DNA from: Ureibacillus endophyticus
GTDB taxonomy: Bacteria > Bacillota > Bacilli > Bacillales_A > Planococcaceae
Direction of reading: 5' to 3'
NCBI RefSeq assembly: GCF_003628435.1
Contig: NZ_RBZN01000021.1
Coordinates: 1 to 54,396 of the forward strand
Length of the DNA: 54,396 bases
Below are positions 1 to 7,419 of this stretch, in pieces. Under the pieces are notes generated by a model. It ran no database searches. It had not been told where the DNA came from and worked only from the letters and a program-made list of their open reading frames with translations. Each line of letters opens with the position of its first letter. The stretch's first letter is position 1. The position numbers and the translations under genes were made by a program.

Positions 1-53
1 TGATAAAACTTAATGATTCTTAATTTTTCATCTTTAGAAAAAATTTTTGACAT

Positions 54-113
54 AAAAATACTCCCCATTAGATAAACAGATTTTATTTTTTAATCTGTCT
101 ACCTAACGGGGAG
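54..113 (-). terminator. strong hairpin with minus-strand T-run
   Basis: Stem CTCCCCATTAG (61-71) pairs with CTAACGGGGAG (103-113), and an inner stem ACAGATT (76-82) pairs with AATCTGT (92-98). On the minus strand the hairpin is followed by TATTTTTATG, as in an intrinsic terminator. It would end transcripts coming from the decayed hydrophobic frame at 233-484. Confidence 0.6.
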
Positions 114-232
114 CATATCATATCAAGGAGGTGCGGTTGCTTTTGGGAACGTTTATTAAGATTTATATTACATAATGTATAATTTTTTTTATGAAAATAG
201 AGACGCTCCTTCAACAATCTCAATAATCGTAT

Positions 233-484
233 CTATCTAGGCAATCCCCACGCCCAAGTTAAGATGGTTACAATAAATGTCCCGGATACAACAAACCATA
301 GCACATTCTTACTTATGTCCGATTCACTTTCTTTAATAAGTTACCTATTTATCTCAACTAAATTAATCAAGAAAACTATAGAAAAAATTGGGTTAAACAG
401 AAAACCTAACCGTACAAATGCTTCTACCACTACTCTTATCACCTGACCTGTTACGTTTAATGTTCTTTTTAATATCCAATTATT
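233..484 (-). pseudogene. remnant of a small membrane protein gene
   Basis: One minus-strand reading frame stays open from 484 to 233 except for a single in-frame TAA at 341-343. The part before the stop contains VVVEAFVRLGFLFNPIFSIV and the part after it VLWFVVSGTFIVTILTWAWG, two segments that look like membrane helices. There is no ATG at the head and no ribosome binding site, so this is more likely a decayed gene than an expressed one. The family is not recognised. A chance hydrophobic frame in AT-rich DNA cannot be excluded. Confidence 0.3.
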
Positions 485-725
485 TCATTAAATGTTACCC
501 ATTGATTTGGTCCGATTGTTGAATTACAAAAATGCACCCAAAGCGGTGTTTGGCTAGAATTCTATTCATAACCTTGTAATTGCATTCACTATTCCACCAT
601 CTGAGCGCTTTTACTGAACTACAGAGTCTTAATTACCTTATGTTTAACCGATAAATTATTGCAAAATTAAAAGGCTTAAAATGATATTTAACTAATCATT
701 TTAAGCCAACTTACAAAAACCACCT

Positions 726-746
726 CTATTTGTGATACGGTTCCCC
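726..746. repeat. left attachment site (att) of the rlmH-integrated element
   Basis: This 21-bp segment matches 9199-9219 at 19 of 21 positions; both begin CTATTTGTGATA. Read on the minus strand it encodes GEPYHK and a stop, the C-terminus of RlmH, with different third bases from the intact gene (GGG versus GGA, CCG versus CCT). A perfect 7-bp inverted repeat, GATACGG (734-740) and CCGTATC (745-751), covers its inner end, resembling the inverted repeats found at SCC element ends. I read it as the copy of the integration core distal to rlmH. Confidence 0.85.
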
Positions 747-1148
747 GTATCAATCTAAAGGCAATGGAAATACTTTATGGATTAGAACATGCAGAAAAGG
801 AAAGATACGATCAAGCACAGGAAAATGTGTAAGCCATAATACATTTCGTAAGGGAGTCCAAACATAAATAGCATTGGTTTTATCTAAGACGTTCTCCTTT
901 GGATCACAAAAATTGAATTAGCAACACAAATAGGGTAAAGAATCATGGTTCTCGTACCCTATTTTTTATTGATTTATCAAGTTTTTTAGAGAATTATCAT
1001 AGTCAATCGCATACCGAATCATTTGAACAACATAGCAAAACCATTAGAGTTCATCATACCAAAGAAAGCCTTTTTCACACTATAATTAAATAATTGAGAT
1101 TCTAAAAGGAACACCTAAACCATTTAACCAAAACCTCTTTTATCTTTT
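747..1148. other. element left arm without a clear gene
   Basis: About 400 bases without a supported gene. A 22-codon frame starts with ATG at 765 after an AAAGG-like sequence and ends at 833, too short to judge. In a circular form of the element the recombinase reading frame would enter here and stop at the TAA at 756-758. Confidence 0.4.
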
Positions 1149-1714
1149 TTATTGTTGTATTTGCTTTTTTAACGAAATGATTCGCTCTTTGGGAAGATTT
1201 GTTTTTTCTGCTATATAATCAATTTCCTTATGCTCTTTAAGAAGTTCAATTGCTTTAAATATATTATCCAACGCTTCTGCTTGGCTTCTTTTCATAATTT
1301 CTTCGTATAATGGTGTCATTATAATCACCTCTAACATTTTATGGTTTCGTCTTCCGATAAAAATTTATGCGAAACGGTTATAATAAATGAAAGAGCCTTC
1401 GTTGGTATATCTTTATCTGGAATTTTACTTGCGATTTGAGCAAAATCCAAAACTCTTTCCGAACGTTTTACTTATGTCTTCGTTAGAGGCAATAAAAATA
1501 ATTTCCTCATATCAGCATTTGATAAAGATTCTCCATTTTCTACCTTCATCCATAAACCTTTAACCAATGCGTCTCCATCTTGTTTACTTAGAAATATAAA
1601 CTCTGGTTTTCGAGCAACACACAGCACTTCACATGCGTAGACTGCTATCTGTAAGCAGCTAATTTTAAATTGATGGTAGTGGAATTTACCCATTTTTCTT
1701 TTCATCGTAGGCAA
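1149..1714 (-). pseudogene. broken gene in three pieces (stop plus frameshift)
   Basis: Three minus-strand open segments follow each other as one decayed protein. The first (1714 to 1475) ends KLFLLPLTKT at the TAA at 1472-1474. The same frame continues without a start as VKRSERVLDFAQIASKIP and on to SHKFLSEDETIK. Around 1338-1341 the frame shifts into MLEVIIMTPLYEEIM, which runs to a helical, helix-turn-helix-like tail (DYIAEKTNLPKERIISLKKQ) ending at 1149. The tail resembles C-terminal tails of PD-(D/E)XK transposase-like (Rpn-type) nucleases, but I cannot confirm that. Its upstream end overlaps the 3' end of the next gene by 29 bases. It appears to be dead cargo of the element. Confidence 0.55.
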
Positions 1715-2036
1715 CTAATAGACTTTTTACTGATTCGAATGTTGATTCAAAATTCAGTAATAGAGGCTTAAGCTCCGATTCAAAAGCAAAGTAATCTCTT
1801 AATGCCTTATTAATTATGATACTACGTTCCTTTCGATTATAATGTTTGAGCTTATTATAATTTTCCTCATCTATGTAAACATTTTCAGTGGTTTCGTTGG
1901 AATAGATAAAGATTTTATTTAGCACATTTATAACATCCATTAGTCGCTTTAAACTACAATCTAATTCTTGTATTTCCTTTGTACCTCTAAGTTGTTTTGC
2001 CATTTGTTCTAATAATTCTATATTATCACTACTCAT
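1686..2036 (-). CDS. small protein with ribbon-helix-helix-like segment
   Basis: A 116-residue protein starting with ATG behind a strong GGAGGGG binding site. Residues about 52-84 (VYIDEENYNKLKHYNRKERS followed by IIINKALRDYF) have the strand-helix-helix pattern of MetJ/Arc-type DNA-binding proteins: a short beta segment, a polar helix, then an amphipathic helix with IINKAL. The flanking parts are leucine-rich and helical. Such proteins commonly act as repressors or partition/copy-control factors of mobile elements, and that role is inferred here. It lies between a broken gene and a XRE regulator, all on the minus strand. Confidence 0.6.
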   Translation of the reverse strand: MSSDNIELLEQMAKQLRGTKEIQELDCSLKRLMDVINVLNKIFIYSNETTENVYIDEENYNKLKHYNRKERSIIINKALRDYFAFESELKPLLLNFESTFESVKSLLVAYDEKKNG

Positions 2037-2161
2037 TTTTCCCCTCCAAGAATTTTAACCTCCATAGTATAAGGGAAAAAATATGGTTTGTCAAAATATT
2101 CCATATAGTCAAAAAGATAACTCATGTTCTTTTTAGTCAACATGAGTTATTTTAACAAAAC

Positions 2162-2395
2162 TTATTCCAATCGGGACTGTTCAACTAACTTACCTATTTC
2201 AATTCCCAATGCATTTGAAAGCTTAAATATTACTTCAATACTGGCATTTTTACGTTTATCCTTTTCTAACCTCATAATAAAAGAAGCACTTACACTTGAT
2301 TTTTCTGCCAACTGATTAAAGCTTAATGACTGCTCTTCTCTTTTCCGACGTAATTCATTGGCAAAGCCCTCAATAAATAAATCTTCACTATACAA
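2162..2395 (-). CDS. XRE-family transcriptional regulator, short
   Basis: A 77-residue helix-turn-helix protein of the Cro/C1 (XRE) type. The domain spans about residues 12-70 with the typical order LRRKREEQSLSFNQLAEKS, SVSASFIMRLEKDKR and IFKLSNALGIEIGKL. The start appears to be TTG behind AAGGTGAT; there is no usable ATG further in. It faces the divergent gene at 2562 across a 166-bp gap that probably holds its operator. It is probably a repressor of element genes, by analogy with phages and conjugative elements. Confidence 0.75.
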   Translation of the reverse strand: MYSEDLFIEGFANELRRKREEQSLSFNQLAEKSSVSASFIMRLEKDKRKNASIEVIFKLSNALGIEIGKLVEQSRLE

Positions 2396-2561
2396 TTCCT
2401 ATCACCTTCCCTGCTTTTCTAAAAAGAAACCTGATGTACTGTATCCATTTATCATAGCTTCTTGTAAAAAAACTATTACTTTACTACTGTAATTTTCGAA
2501 TTATTTCTACGAAGCAATCTATAATATAACAACTTCATTATTAGAAAGGAGATGTATCGGA

Positions 2562-3047
2562 TTGGATAGGGAACAGTTTTACAACACCCACCCAGATGAA
2601 AGAGTTGATATTATCAATAAAATGCTAAAAAATAGTAGTTTAAAAGAAATAGCAAAGAAGATAGGAGTCCCCGAATCCTCTTTTAGCAAAGAAATGACCA
2701 ATGGAGACTATGTTTATATTAAGCGGGATAATCAATATTACAAATATATTCGGGACAAAAACATGATAAGTAACAATCATCAGCAGTCCCAAGATGTAAT
2801 TAGTTTTATTGAACAGAATATGGAAGTGTTAAAAGCAATTCTTAGACATCATGAAGATAGTAGAAATATGTTAATACTGGATGAGCAAGTCTACAGTAAA
2901 AAGGCAAAATATATGAACAAAAGCATTAAGATGAATAGTGAGATTTACGACAAGTTTGTTAAATTTTGCGAGGAAAAGTACCCCTTTTTGACGCTTCAAG
3001 ACCTTGTAGCTCAAGCCCTTCTTGATTTTATCAATAGATATAAATAA
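2562..3047 (+). CDS. putative DNA-binding protein (HTH plus ribbon-helix-helix-like)
   Basis: A 161-residue protein with a TTG start preceded by AGAAAGGAGAT at 9 bp. Residues about 8-45 read VDIINKMLKNSSLKEIAKKI then GVPESSFSKEM, a helix-turn-helix pattern. Residues about 120-160 (KSIKMNSEIYDKFVKFCEEK then LTLQDLVAQALLDFINRY) look like a ribbon-helix-helix unit. No family name comes to mind. It is the only plus-strand gene in the left part of the element and is divergent from the XRE gene, so it may be under that repressor's control. A palindromic terminator directly follows. Confidence 0.65.
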   Translation: MDREQFYNTHPDERVDIINKMLKNSSLKEIAKKIGVPESSFSKEMTNGDYVYIKRDNQYYKYIRDKNMISNNHQQSQDVISFIEQNMEVLKAILRHHEDSRNMLILDEQVYSKKAKYMNKSIKMNSEIYDKFVKFCEEKYPFLTLQDLVAQALLDFINRYK

Positions 3048-3080
3048 AAGTAGTGCCAGCTCCGCTGCACTACTTTCTTA
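3047..3080. terminator. bidirectional terminator between convergent genes
   Basis: AAAGTAGTGC (3047-3056) and GCACTACTTT (3067-3076) form a perfect 10-bp stem with a 10-base loop, A-rich on one side and T-rich on the other. It serves the plus-strand gene ending at 3047 and the minus-strand SLH gene ending at 3090. Confidence 0.75.
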
Positions 3081-3089
3081 AGAGAATGA

Positions 3090-4184
3090 TTACTTAATAA
3101 CATTCCAGTTATTATCATATTTCCCACCAGGTTTTCCGATAAAGATAACCGCAGAGTCACCGACAGCCATAATCTTCACTTGACGATTTCCAAATGTCAG
3201 CATTTTATTCATTTGATTCTGGATATTTGTTCCCGTAAATCCTTTGTTCACAATATCATAGACTTGTGGAACTTGGTAGAACTTGAATAGTTCTTTCGCA
3301 ACATAAGGGATTTTGTTGTATTCAGGAACATCTTGGCTTCTCCAGAAGTCAATTTGAATTGATGCATCATATGGTTGGTCATCAAGGAACACTTTAATTG
3401 GCGTGTCTCCATATGCTTTCTTAAATGGGTTGTAGATAGCACCTGTGCCACCTGTATTTAAGAAGCCCAATTGTTCGTCTAAGATTTGAGCGTTTTTGGC
3501 TTTGTCAGCAGTAGCCGTTGTGTTGATCTTTGGAGCTACCCAACCTGCAGGCGGAGCAAATGGATCATTTGGCTTAAACTTATCATTTATCGTTCTTGAC
3601 ATCATGACAGCAAATTCTGCCCTTGTTAGTAAACTATTCGGTTTAAAAGTTCCATCTCCATAACCAGTTGCAATTCGATGAAATGCTACAGCTTGTATGT
3701 ATGAATAAGCCCAATGATTTTGAGTCACATCTTTAAACTGTCTTAAAGATTCACCTTTTAAATGATAGGCTCTTGCCAAAACCGATGACATTTCAGCTCT
3801 TGTAACATAGGCATTCGGTTTGAACTCACCATTTTTTATAATATCCTTGAAAATTCCCTCGGATACAACTGTAGATACAATATCATAGTATTTATAGTCC
3901 TTATTAATATCCTTTAATCGTGGATCTGGTCTATTTTTCAAATCATAATTTCTATCTCTTGTTACCATTAATGCTATCTGAATTCTTGTAAGATTTGCAT
4001 TTGGTTTAAATGTTCCGTCTTCAAAGCCTTGAATTATTCCTTTATCCGTCAAAAATTGAATTTCTTTCACGGCCCAATACTTTTCATTAACATCCTTAAA
4101 TGCAGTTTTTGCATTAACAATGGTTTCATTACCAATAGAAGTTAACATCAATAAAATAATGAATATTGAAAATAACTTTTTCAT
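3090..4184 (-). CDS. secreted S-layer homology (SLH) domain protein
   Basis: A 364-residue exported protein. A signal peptide covers about residues 1-25 (lysines, then FSIFIILLMLTSIG, with a likely cleavage near VNA-KT). Three SLH repeats follow at roughly 28-75, 89-140 and 148-197; repeats 1 and 3 carry the clear signature DGTFKPNxxLTR. SLH domains bind pyruvylated secondary wall polymer, so the protein should sit on the cell wall. The C-terminal 165 residues match no family I recognise. The start is supported by AAAGGAG 12 bp upstream. Sitting between DNA-processing genes, it looks like accessory surface cargo of the element. Confidence 0.85.
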   Translation of the reverse strand: MKKLFSIFIILLMLTSIGNETIVNAKTAFKDVNEKYWAVKEIQFLTDKGIIQGFEDGTFKPNANLTRIQIALMVTRDRNYDLKNRPDPRLKDINKDYKYYDIVSTVVSEGIFKDIIKNGEFKPNAYVTRAEMSSVLARAYHLKGESLRQFKDVTQNHWAYSYIQAVAFHRIATGYGDGTFKPNSLLTRAEFAVMMSRTINDKFKPNDPFAPPAGWVAPKINTTATADKAKNAQILDEQLGFLNTGGTGAIYNPFKKAYGDTPIKVFLDDQPYDASIQIDFWRSQDVPEYNKIPYVAKELFKFYQVPQVYDIVNKGFTGTNIQNQMNKMLTFGNRQVKIMAVGDSAVIFIGKPGGKYDNNWNVIK

Positions 4185-4454
4185 AACAAACCACTAATCT
4201 CCTTTACAATTCAAATAATACACCTTTCCTCTTAAGATCCCTATCATCAAAACATATGTTTCCCCTCCTTCCTCAGAGGCAAATTTAACTCTATATTACC
4301 ATATTTCTATAAAGTCATCCTTGACTATTTACGATAAGTTTACGCTACCTAATTGTGTGATTGTTTAGTTTGCAACATGCTTTGGAACTAATTGAGGAGT
4401 AAAATTATTGGGGTGTAAAAGACCATGAAACCATTTGATGAAGATGTATTGCAT

Positions 4455-4580
4455 ACAAAAAGAATCACCCGAAGCCTGGTAAGCGAGGTGATTCCACATG
4501 GATCTACTTATTGCCGAACTGAACCTTTAAAAGTTCAGTTACCTATTAGGGGAGCAATATTGCGAGTATCGCACCTAATT
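4455..4580 (-). ncRNA. structured RNA-like element, copy 1
   Basis: Read on the minus strand, three hairpins follow in order. The first is an ATTAGG/CCTAAT stem (4545-4550 with 4574-4579) containing GCGA/TCGC. The second is AACTGAAC/GTTCAGTT (4517-4524 with 4533-4540). The third is a terminator, GGTGATTC/GAATCACC (4462-4469 with 4487-4494), followed by TTTTTG. The same architecture recurs at 4922-5050, including the conserved terminator loop GCTT-CCAGGCTTCGGGTG. A small untranslated RNA or the 3' part of a short mRNA would fit. No Rfam family is recognised. Confidence 0.5.
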
Positions 4581-4780
4581 TCAATATAACCAATCTCAAT
4601 CAATTTTGCAAAGTCTATGTAAACCTTGCTACATAATTGATAATCGAGTCATTTTCTAACCTAAAACCTTTTGTATGCTAAGTCTCCACGTTTAAGTTCT
4701 TCTTTGACCGCACTCCTCCTCCAAGGATTCCAGCCTTTCCTTCCCCCTAAATCCTTACGTCTTTTTTGAAGAAAAAAGAG

Positions 4781-4826
4781 AGCATAACATATTGGTTAAA
4801 AAATATGTTATGCTTTTTGTTTTTTC
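4781..4826 (+). terminator. intrinsic terminator
   Basis: AGCATAACATATT (4781-4793) pairs perfectly with AATATGTTATGCT (4802-4814) and is followed by a T-rich run to 4826. No plus-strand gene is evident upstream inside the element, so the transcript it ends is unknown. Confidence 0.65.
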
Positions 4827-4921
4827 ACTTTTTCTCCACGTCATCGGAACTACATAGAAAATTAGCCTCATTTTTAATTCCAATGTAGTTACAGTTTTAA
4901 CTCCAAAAAACTACAATTGTT

Positions 4922-5050
4922 CAAAAAAAGAACCACCCGAAGCCTGGAAAGCGGGATGGTTCCTCACGACAAAATAACCTTATTGTGAACTGAAACATTG
5001 CAGTTTGGTTCTTTGCAAGGATAGGAATAAAGCGTCCCTACCCTTGCAAT
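4922..5050 (-). ncRNA. structured RNA-like element, copy 2
   Basis: The minus-strand order is the same as in copy 1: a long stem TTGCAAGG/CCTTGCAA (5013-5020 with 5042-5049), a middle stem built from GAAC and GTTC arms at 4987-5011, and a terminator, GAACCACCC with GGGATGGTTC (4930-4938 with 4953-4962), followed by seven Ts. The terminator loop is nearly identical to copy 1 while paired bases differ on both arms (AATCACC versus AACCACC with matching changes opposite), which suggests the fold is conserved. Confidence 0.5.
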
Positions 5051-5164
5051 TATGGGTAAATTTGACCAATTATTCAACCCTGAATAATTCCCAACCTCAT
5101 ATAATGAGCTAAGTTTCCTGTACAAATGTCAATTTAATCATGTACAAAAACGCTCGTTTAACCA

Positions 5165-5378
5165 TGTACATTTTTGATCCCCAGTGTATATTACAACTTT
5201 ACTTGGAGGGGCGAGTATGATAGCCTTGTTTGGTCAGCCAGCCCTTGTAATAGCTGGCTTTTGGCTGACGAATCATGCGAGTAGAGGTCTCCATGTCAAG
5301 TTGTAATTATTCATAAACATGTATAGAGAAACGCATTTCGAACGAAAGTGTACATGCTTAGACAATCAAAAATGTACA
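5165..5378. repeat. three concentric inverted repeats (possible replication origin or folded RNA)
   Basis: The outer pair is TGTACATTTTTGAT (5165-5178) and its perfect complement at 5365-5378. The middle pair begins ATTACAACTT (5190-5208) and ends AAGTTGTAAT (5289-5307), 17 of 19 paired. The inner pair is GTCAGCCA (5233-5240) with TGGCTGAC (5262-5269), plus GCCAGC with GCTGGC. All share roughly one centre. The structure lies just downstream of a putative rolling-circle-type replication gene, so it may be its origin. A folded mRNA around the 29-codon ORF is the alternative. Confidence 0.6.
5217..5306 (+). CDS. 29-residue hydrophobic peptide ORF
   Basis: ATG at 5217 follows TTGGAGGGG at a 5-bp distance, the strongest ribosome binding site in this part of the element. 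It opens a 29-codon frame with a hydrophobic first half (MIALFGQPALVIAGFW) and a basic tail ending HVKL. Start and stop both sit inside the arms of a long inverted repeat. The peptide resembles in size small membrane peptides such as type I toxins, but no such family match is claimed. Whether it is translated is open. Confidence 0.35.
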   Translation: MIALFGQPALVIAGFWLTNHASRGLHVKL

Positions 5379-5479
5379 CTTTGATACGGACATTTATATT
5401 CCTGCAAGTGTATGCCACCGTATGGGATAACTGGATGTTTAGTTGTTTTGATATAAGTGAAGTATACAAGGTTTATCAT

Positions 5480-6484
5480 TCATAGAACGAAGGGATTTTT
5501 CATAATTGAAGGAAAGTCTACACGATTCTTTGGAATCAGAACTGGGTTAATACCCAATGATTCTAAATCTTGAAGGTATCTGCGGAAGGTAGGTTTGGAG
5601 AGGTATTTTTTGGGAGAATCAATTCCGTTTTTACTAATATCAACGAGGAATGAACGTAATTTCTCTTTTTTCTTTCTTGAAAAATTACTTTCGTCAAGGA
5701 TTTTCTCTGCTTTCGTAATTTTATAATAATCACCCTTTCTAATAATTGGTGTAACGTGGTTAATCATATATTCTCTGTAAAGTTCCTCTTTAAAGTATTC
5801 AGATAATTTTTTTGCTCTATTCTTACCTTTGCCATCATTTCTCTTCATAGCATTTAAGTGATCATTTTTTAGTCTTAGCTCGAAGCGAACTACATCTTTC
5901 TCATAGGGCTGTATCTCTTCACCCTTTGCAATGCGTTCCTCTTCCTTTGAATAAATAATGAATTCTACACTTTTGCATTTGTGATATTGGGAAGTTTCAT
6001 ATTTTAAGGGCTTACCTTGTTCATCTTTACCCCATTTAATTTTTTCCTTGAAACGAAATCTCTCTGTGTATTTTTCATATAAGTGAAAAATCAACTTCTC
6101 GTGATTTTTATTTGGTATGACTACATCCAGTTTATAGTCAATTCTTGTTAGAATATGCTCGTCAAAATGCGATGAATGCCCAAATTGAGAAATCAGAAAT
6201 TTTCTTATGATCGCTTCAACGCCTTGATAGTCTTTTTCTGTTATGTCGCTTTTCCTAAGTAGCTTAACAATGTCTACTTTTAGATGGATATTCCATGAAC
6301 CTTTACCATTAGACGATAGCCATGTAAATGCAAAGCCTGGATGTTCACTTTTTACATTTTGCGTTAGCTTTTTTACAACAGCACCAAACTTTTCATATGC
6401 TTCTGCTTTTACTCTATTTCGTTTTAAAAGAAGCTGTACCTCTTCATACTCAACTGGAAATAGAATTTCAACTGAATGAATCAT
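5480..6484 (-). CDS. phage/plasmid replication protein, gene II/X-like
   Basis: A 334-residue protein with ATG start behind AAAGGAGATGG. The order of motifs fits the gene II/X (G2P-like) replication initiators of filamentous phages and related plasmids: a DEHILTRIDYKLDVV block near residues 103-122, a lysine-rich middle, SVEFIIYSKEEE near 170, then VVRFELRLKNDHL near 200 and a basic C-terminal third. Such proteins nick one strand at an origin to start rolling-circle replication. This suggests the excised element replicates, or is descended from a plasmid. The palindromic locus at 5165-5378 directly downstream is a plausible target. The family call is from pattern memory, not a search. Confidence 0.6.
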   Translation of the reverse strand: MIHSVEILFPVEYEEVQLLLKRNRVKAEAYEKFGAVVKKLTQNVKSEHPGFAFTWLSSNGKGSWNIHLKVDIVKLLRKSDITEKDYQGVEAIIRKFLISQFGHSSHFDEHILTRIDYKLDVVIPNKNHEKLIFHLYEKYTERFRFKEKIKWGKDEQGKPLKYETSQYHKCKSVEFIIYSKEEERIAKGEEIQPYEKDVVRFELRLKNDHLNAMKRNDGKGKNRAKKLSEYFKEELYREYMINHVTPIIRKGDYYKITKAEKILDESNFSRKKKEKLRSFLVDISKNGIDSPKKYLSKPTFRRYLQDLESLGINPVLIPKNRVDFPSIMKNPFVL

Positions 6485-6723
6485 AAATCACCATCTCCTT
6501 TGGAAAAATTAGCGGGAATGGTAAAACCTAATGTCAACCTACGCTGAACTGTAAAAATATTTTCCCGACCCCAACCTATTTAAAGGACTGCTTAACACAT
6601 TGTTATTCGCTATGTGTTAATAGAAGGTTTGGCAAATTCCTATTTATTTTAAGAAAGTGTTAATAATTGATAAAGGCAAAATTGGTTCTATATTGTTTTA
6701 GTTGCCACTTTAACTCTTATTCA

Positions 6724-6765
6724 AAAAGAAAAGCAGCAGTCCTATGGACTGCCACTTTTCTTTTT
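6724..6765. terminator. bidirectional intrinsic terminator
   Basis: GCAGTCC (6736-6742) and GGACTGC (6746-6752) form the core stem, extended by AAAAG and CTTTT arms with A/T runs on both sides. It lies between two minus-strand genes and would end the regulator transcript that starts at 7286. The rest of the 6485-6779 gap shows nothing else I can name. Confidence 0.7.
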
Positions 6766-6779
6766 ACCCATATTATCAT

Positions 6780-7286
6780 TCAATCATAGAGCGATTCATT
6801 TGCATTAGCCACAGTGTTCAATGCCTCTTCCACTTTAATTAAGTCATATATCTCCAAATCCAAACAAGCGACAATAATTTTATCCTTTAACGATGTGTTC
6901 AACGAAAACCCTCTAATCTTTAGGAGTTTATTTGTTTCCTCGATTGTCAGCTTCATAGCAAAAGCAAGTCTTATCAGTTTATATTTTGGTGGATTCGTCC
7001 TTCCATTGATTAAGTGACTGATATAAGCTTTTGAAAATCCTGCTTTGTCTGCAAGCTCTTGTTGTGTCATTTGTACATTATAGAGCATTTCGTTTATAAA
7101 TTGTCCAAGTGTAATCATGTCCTCCGCATTTTGGCTAACCAATGAGGAGATATTATCTAATTCCTCTGCTGATAGACCATGCTGAAAAATTTCCCTTTTG
7201 CTTATATGCAATTCCTCTATTATATGTTCCGAGACTCCATGTAATAGATAATTGATTATGTCCCCTATAAAATCATATTCACTCAC
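6780..7286 (-). CDS. XRE-family regulator with N-terminal extension
   Basis: A 168-residue protein with a GTG start behind GGGGGAAT. A helix-turn-helix of the XRE type spans about residues 60-118: INEMLYNVQMTQQELADKAG, FSKAYISHLINGRTNPP, then KLIRLAFAMKLTIEETNKLL. The first 58 residues are acidic and helical and probably mediate contacts between subunits. It is divergent from the 50-codon gene and recombinase operon, separated by a 133-bp region with two inverted repeats, so a role as repressor of recombinase expression is likely but inferred. Confidence 0.75.
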   Translation of the reverse strand: MSEYDFIGDIINYLLHGVSEHIIEELHISKREIFQHGLSAEELDNISSLVSQNAEDMITLGQFINEMLYNVQMTQQELADKAGFSKAYISHLINGRTNPPKYKLIRLAFAMKLTIEETNKLLKIRGFSLNTSLKDKIIVACLDLEIYDLIKVEEALNTVANANESLYD

Positions 7287-7309
7287 GTTCTTATTCCCCC
7301 ATTAAAAAA

Positions 7310-7390
7310 GTATAAAATTTTTATACCATTCTTAATCTGGAAGTCCATATACTATAGTCAACAGTTGTACACTCTAATCCCCGTACAACT
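7310..7390. promoter_or_regulatory. operator/promoter region with two inverted repeats
   Basis: Between the divergent XRE gene and the recombinase operon lie a near-palindrome GTATAAAATTTTTATAC (7310-7326) and a perfect 8-bp inverted repeat AGTTGTAC (7363-7370) / GTACAACT (7383-7390). TATACT and TATAGT sequences near 7349-7357 could be -10 elements for the operon. The symmetry suits binding by a dimeric XRE repressor. No binding evidence is available from sequence alone. Confidence 0.5.
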
Positions 7391-7419
7391 TCCCCAAAAA
7401 TTAAAGGAGGTTCCCCATT

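Larger units (their letters stand above)
1..725. other. gene-poor flank left of the rlmH-integrated element
   Basis: No intact gene is visible. The minus strand holds decayed open frames: a hydrophobic frame at 233-484, listed separately, and a 30-codon open frame ending with TAA at 469-471 whose tail reads GPNQWVTFNEIIGY, which looks like a protein C-terminus cut off by an in-frame stop at 562-564. A strong hairpin lies at 61-113. This would be chromosome, or debris of an earlier insertion, beyond the left end of the mobile element. I could not assign the fragments to a family. Confidence 0.5.
4185..5164. other. 980-bp region of structured repeats without a supported protein gene
   Basis: The region holds two related folded elements (4455-4580 and 4922-5050) and a plus-strand terminator (4781-4826), listed separately. 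A 54-codon plus-strand frame at 4425-4589 is fully contained in the first folded element and is not supported. The segment 5105-5164 is rich in TGTACA-type repeats that lead into the palindromic region further right. Confidence 0.5.

Noticed and set aside
264-446. Plus-strand 60-codon open frame
   Set aside because: No ribosome binding site, unusual composition, and it lies opposite the hydrophobic minus-strand remnant; most likely chance.
4425-4589. 54-codon plus-strand frame starting MKPFDEDVLH
   Set aside because: It spans structured copy 1 completely and the equivalent frame is not kept in copy 2, so base-paired structure explains the sequence better than coding.
4455-5306. Type I toxin-antitoxin module
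   Set aside because: A small hydrophobic peptide ORF and structured RNAs are close together, but the peptide does not overlap either RNA copy and does not match a toxin family I know; left as an open idea only.
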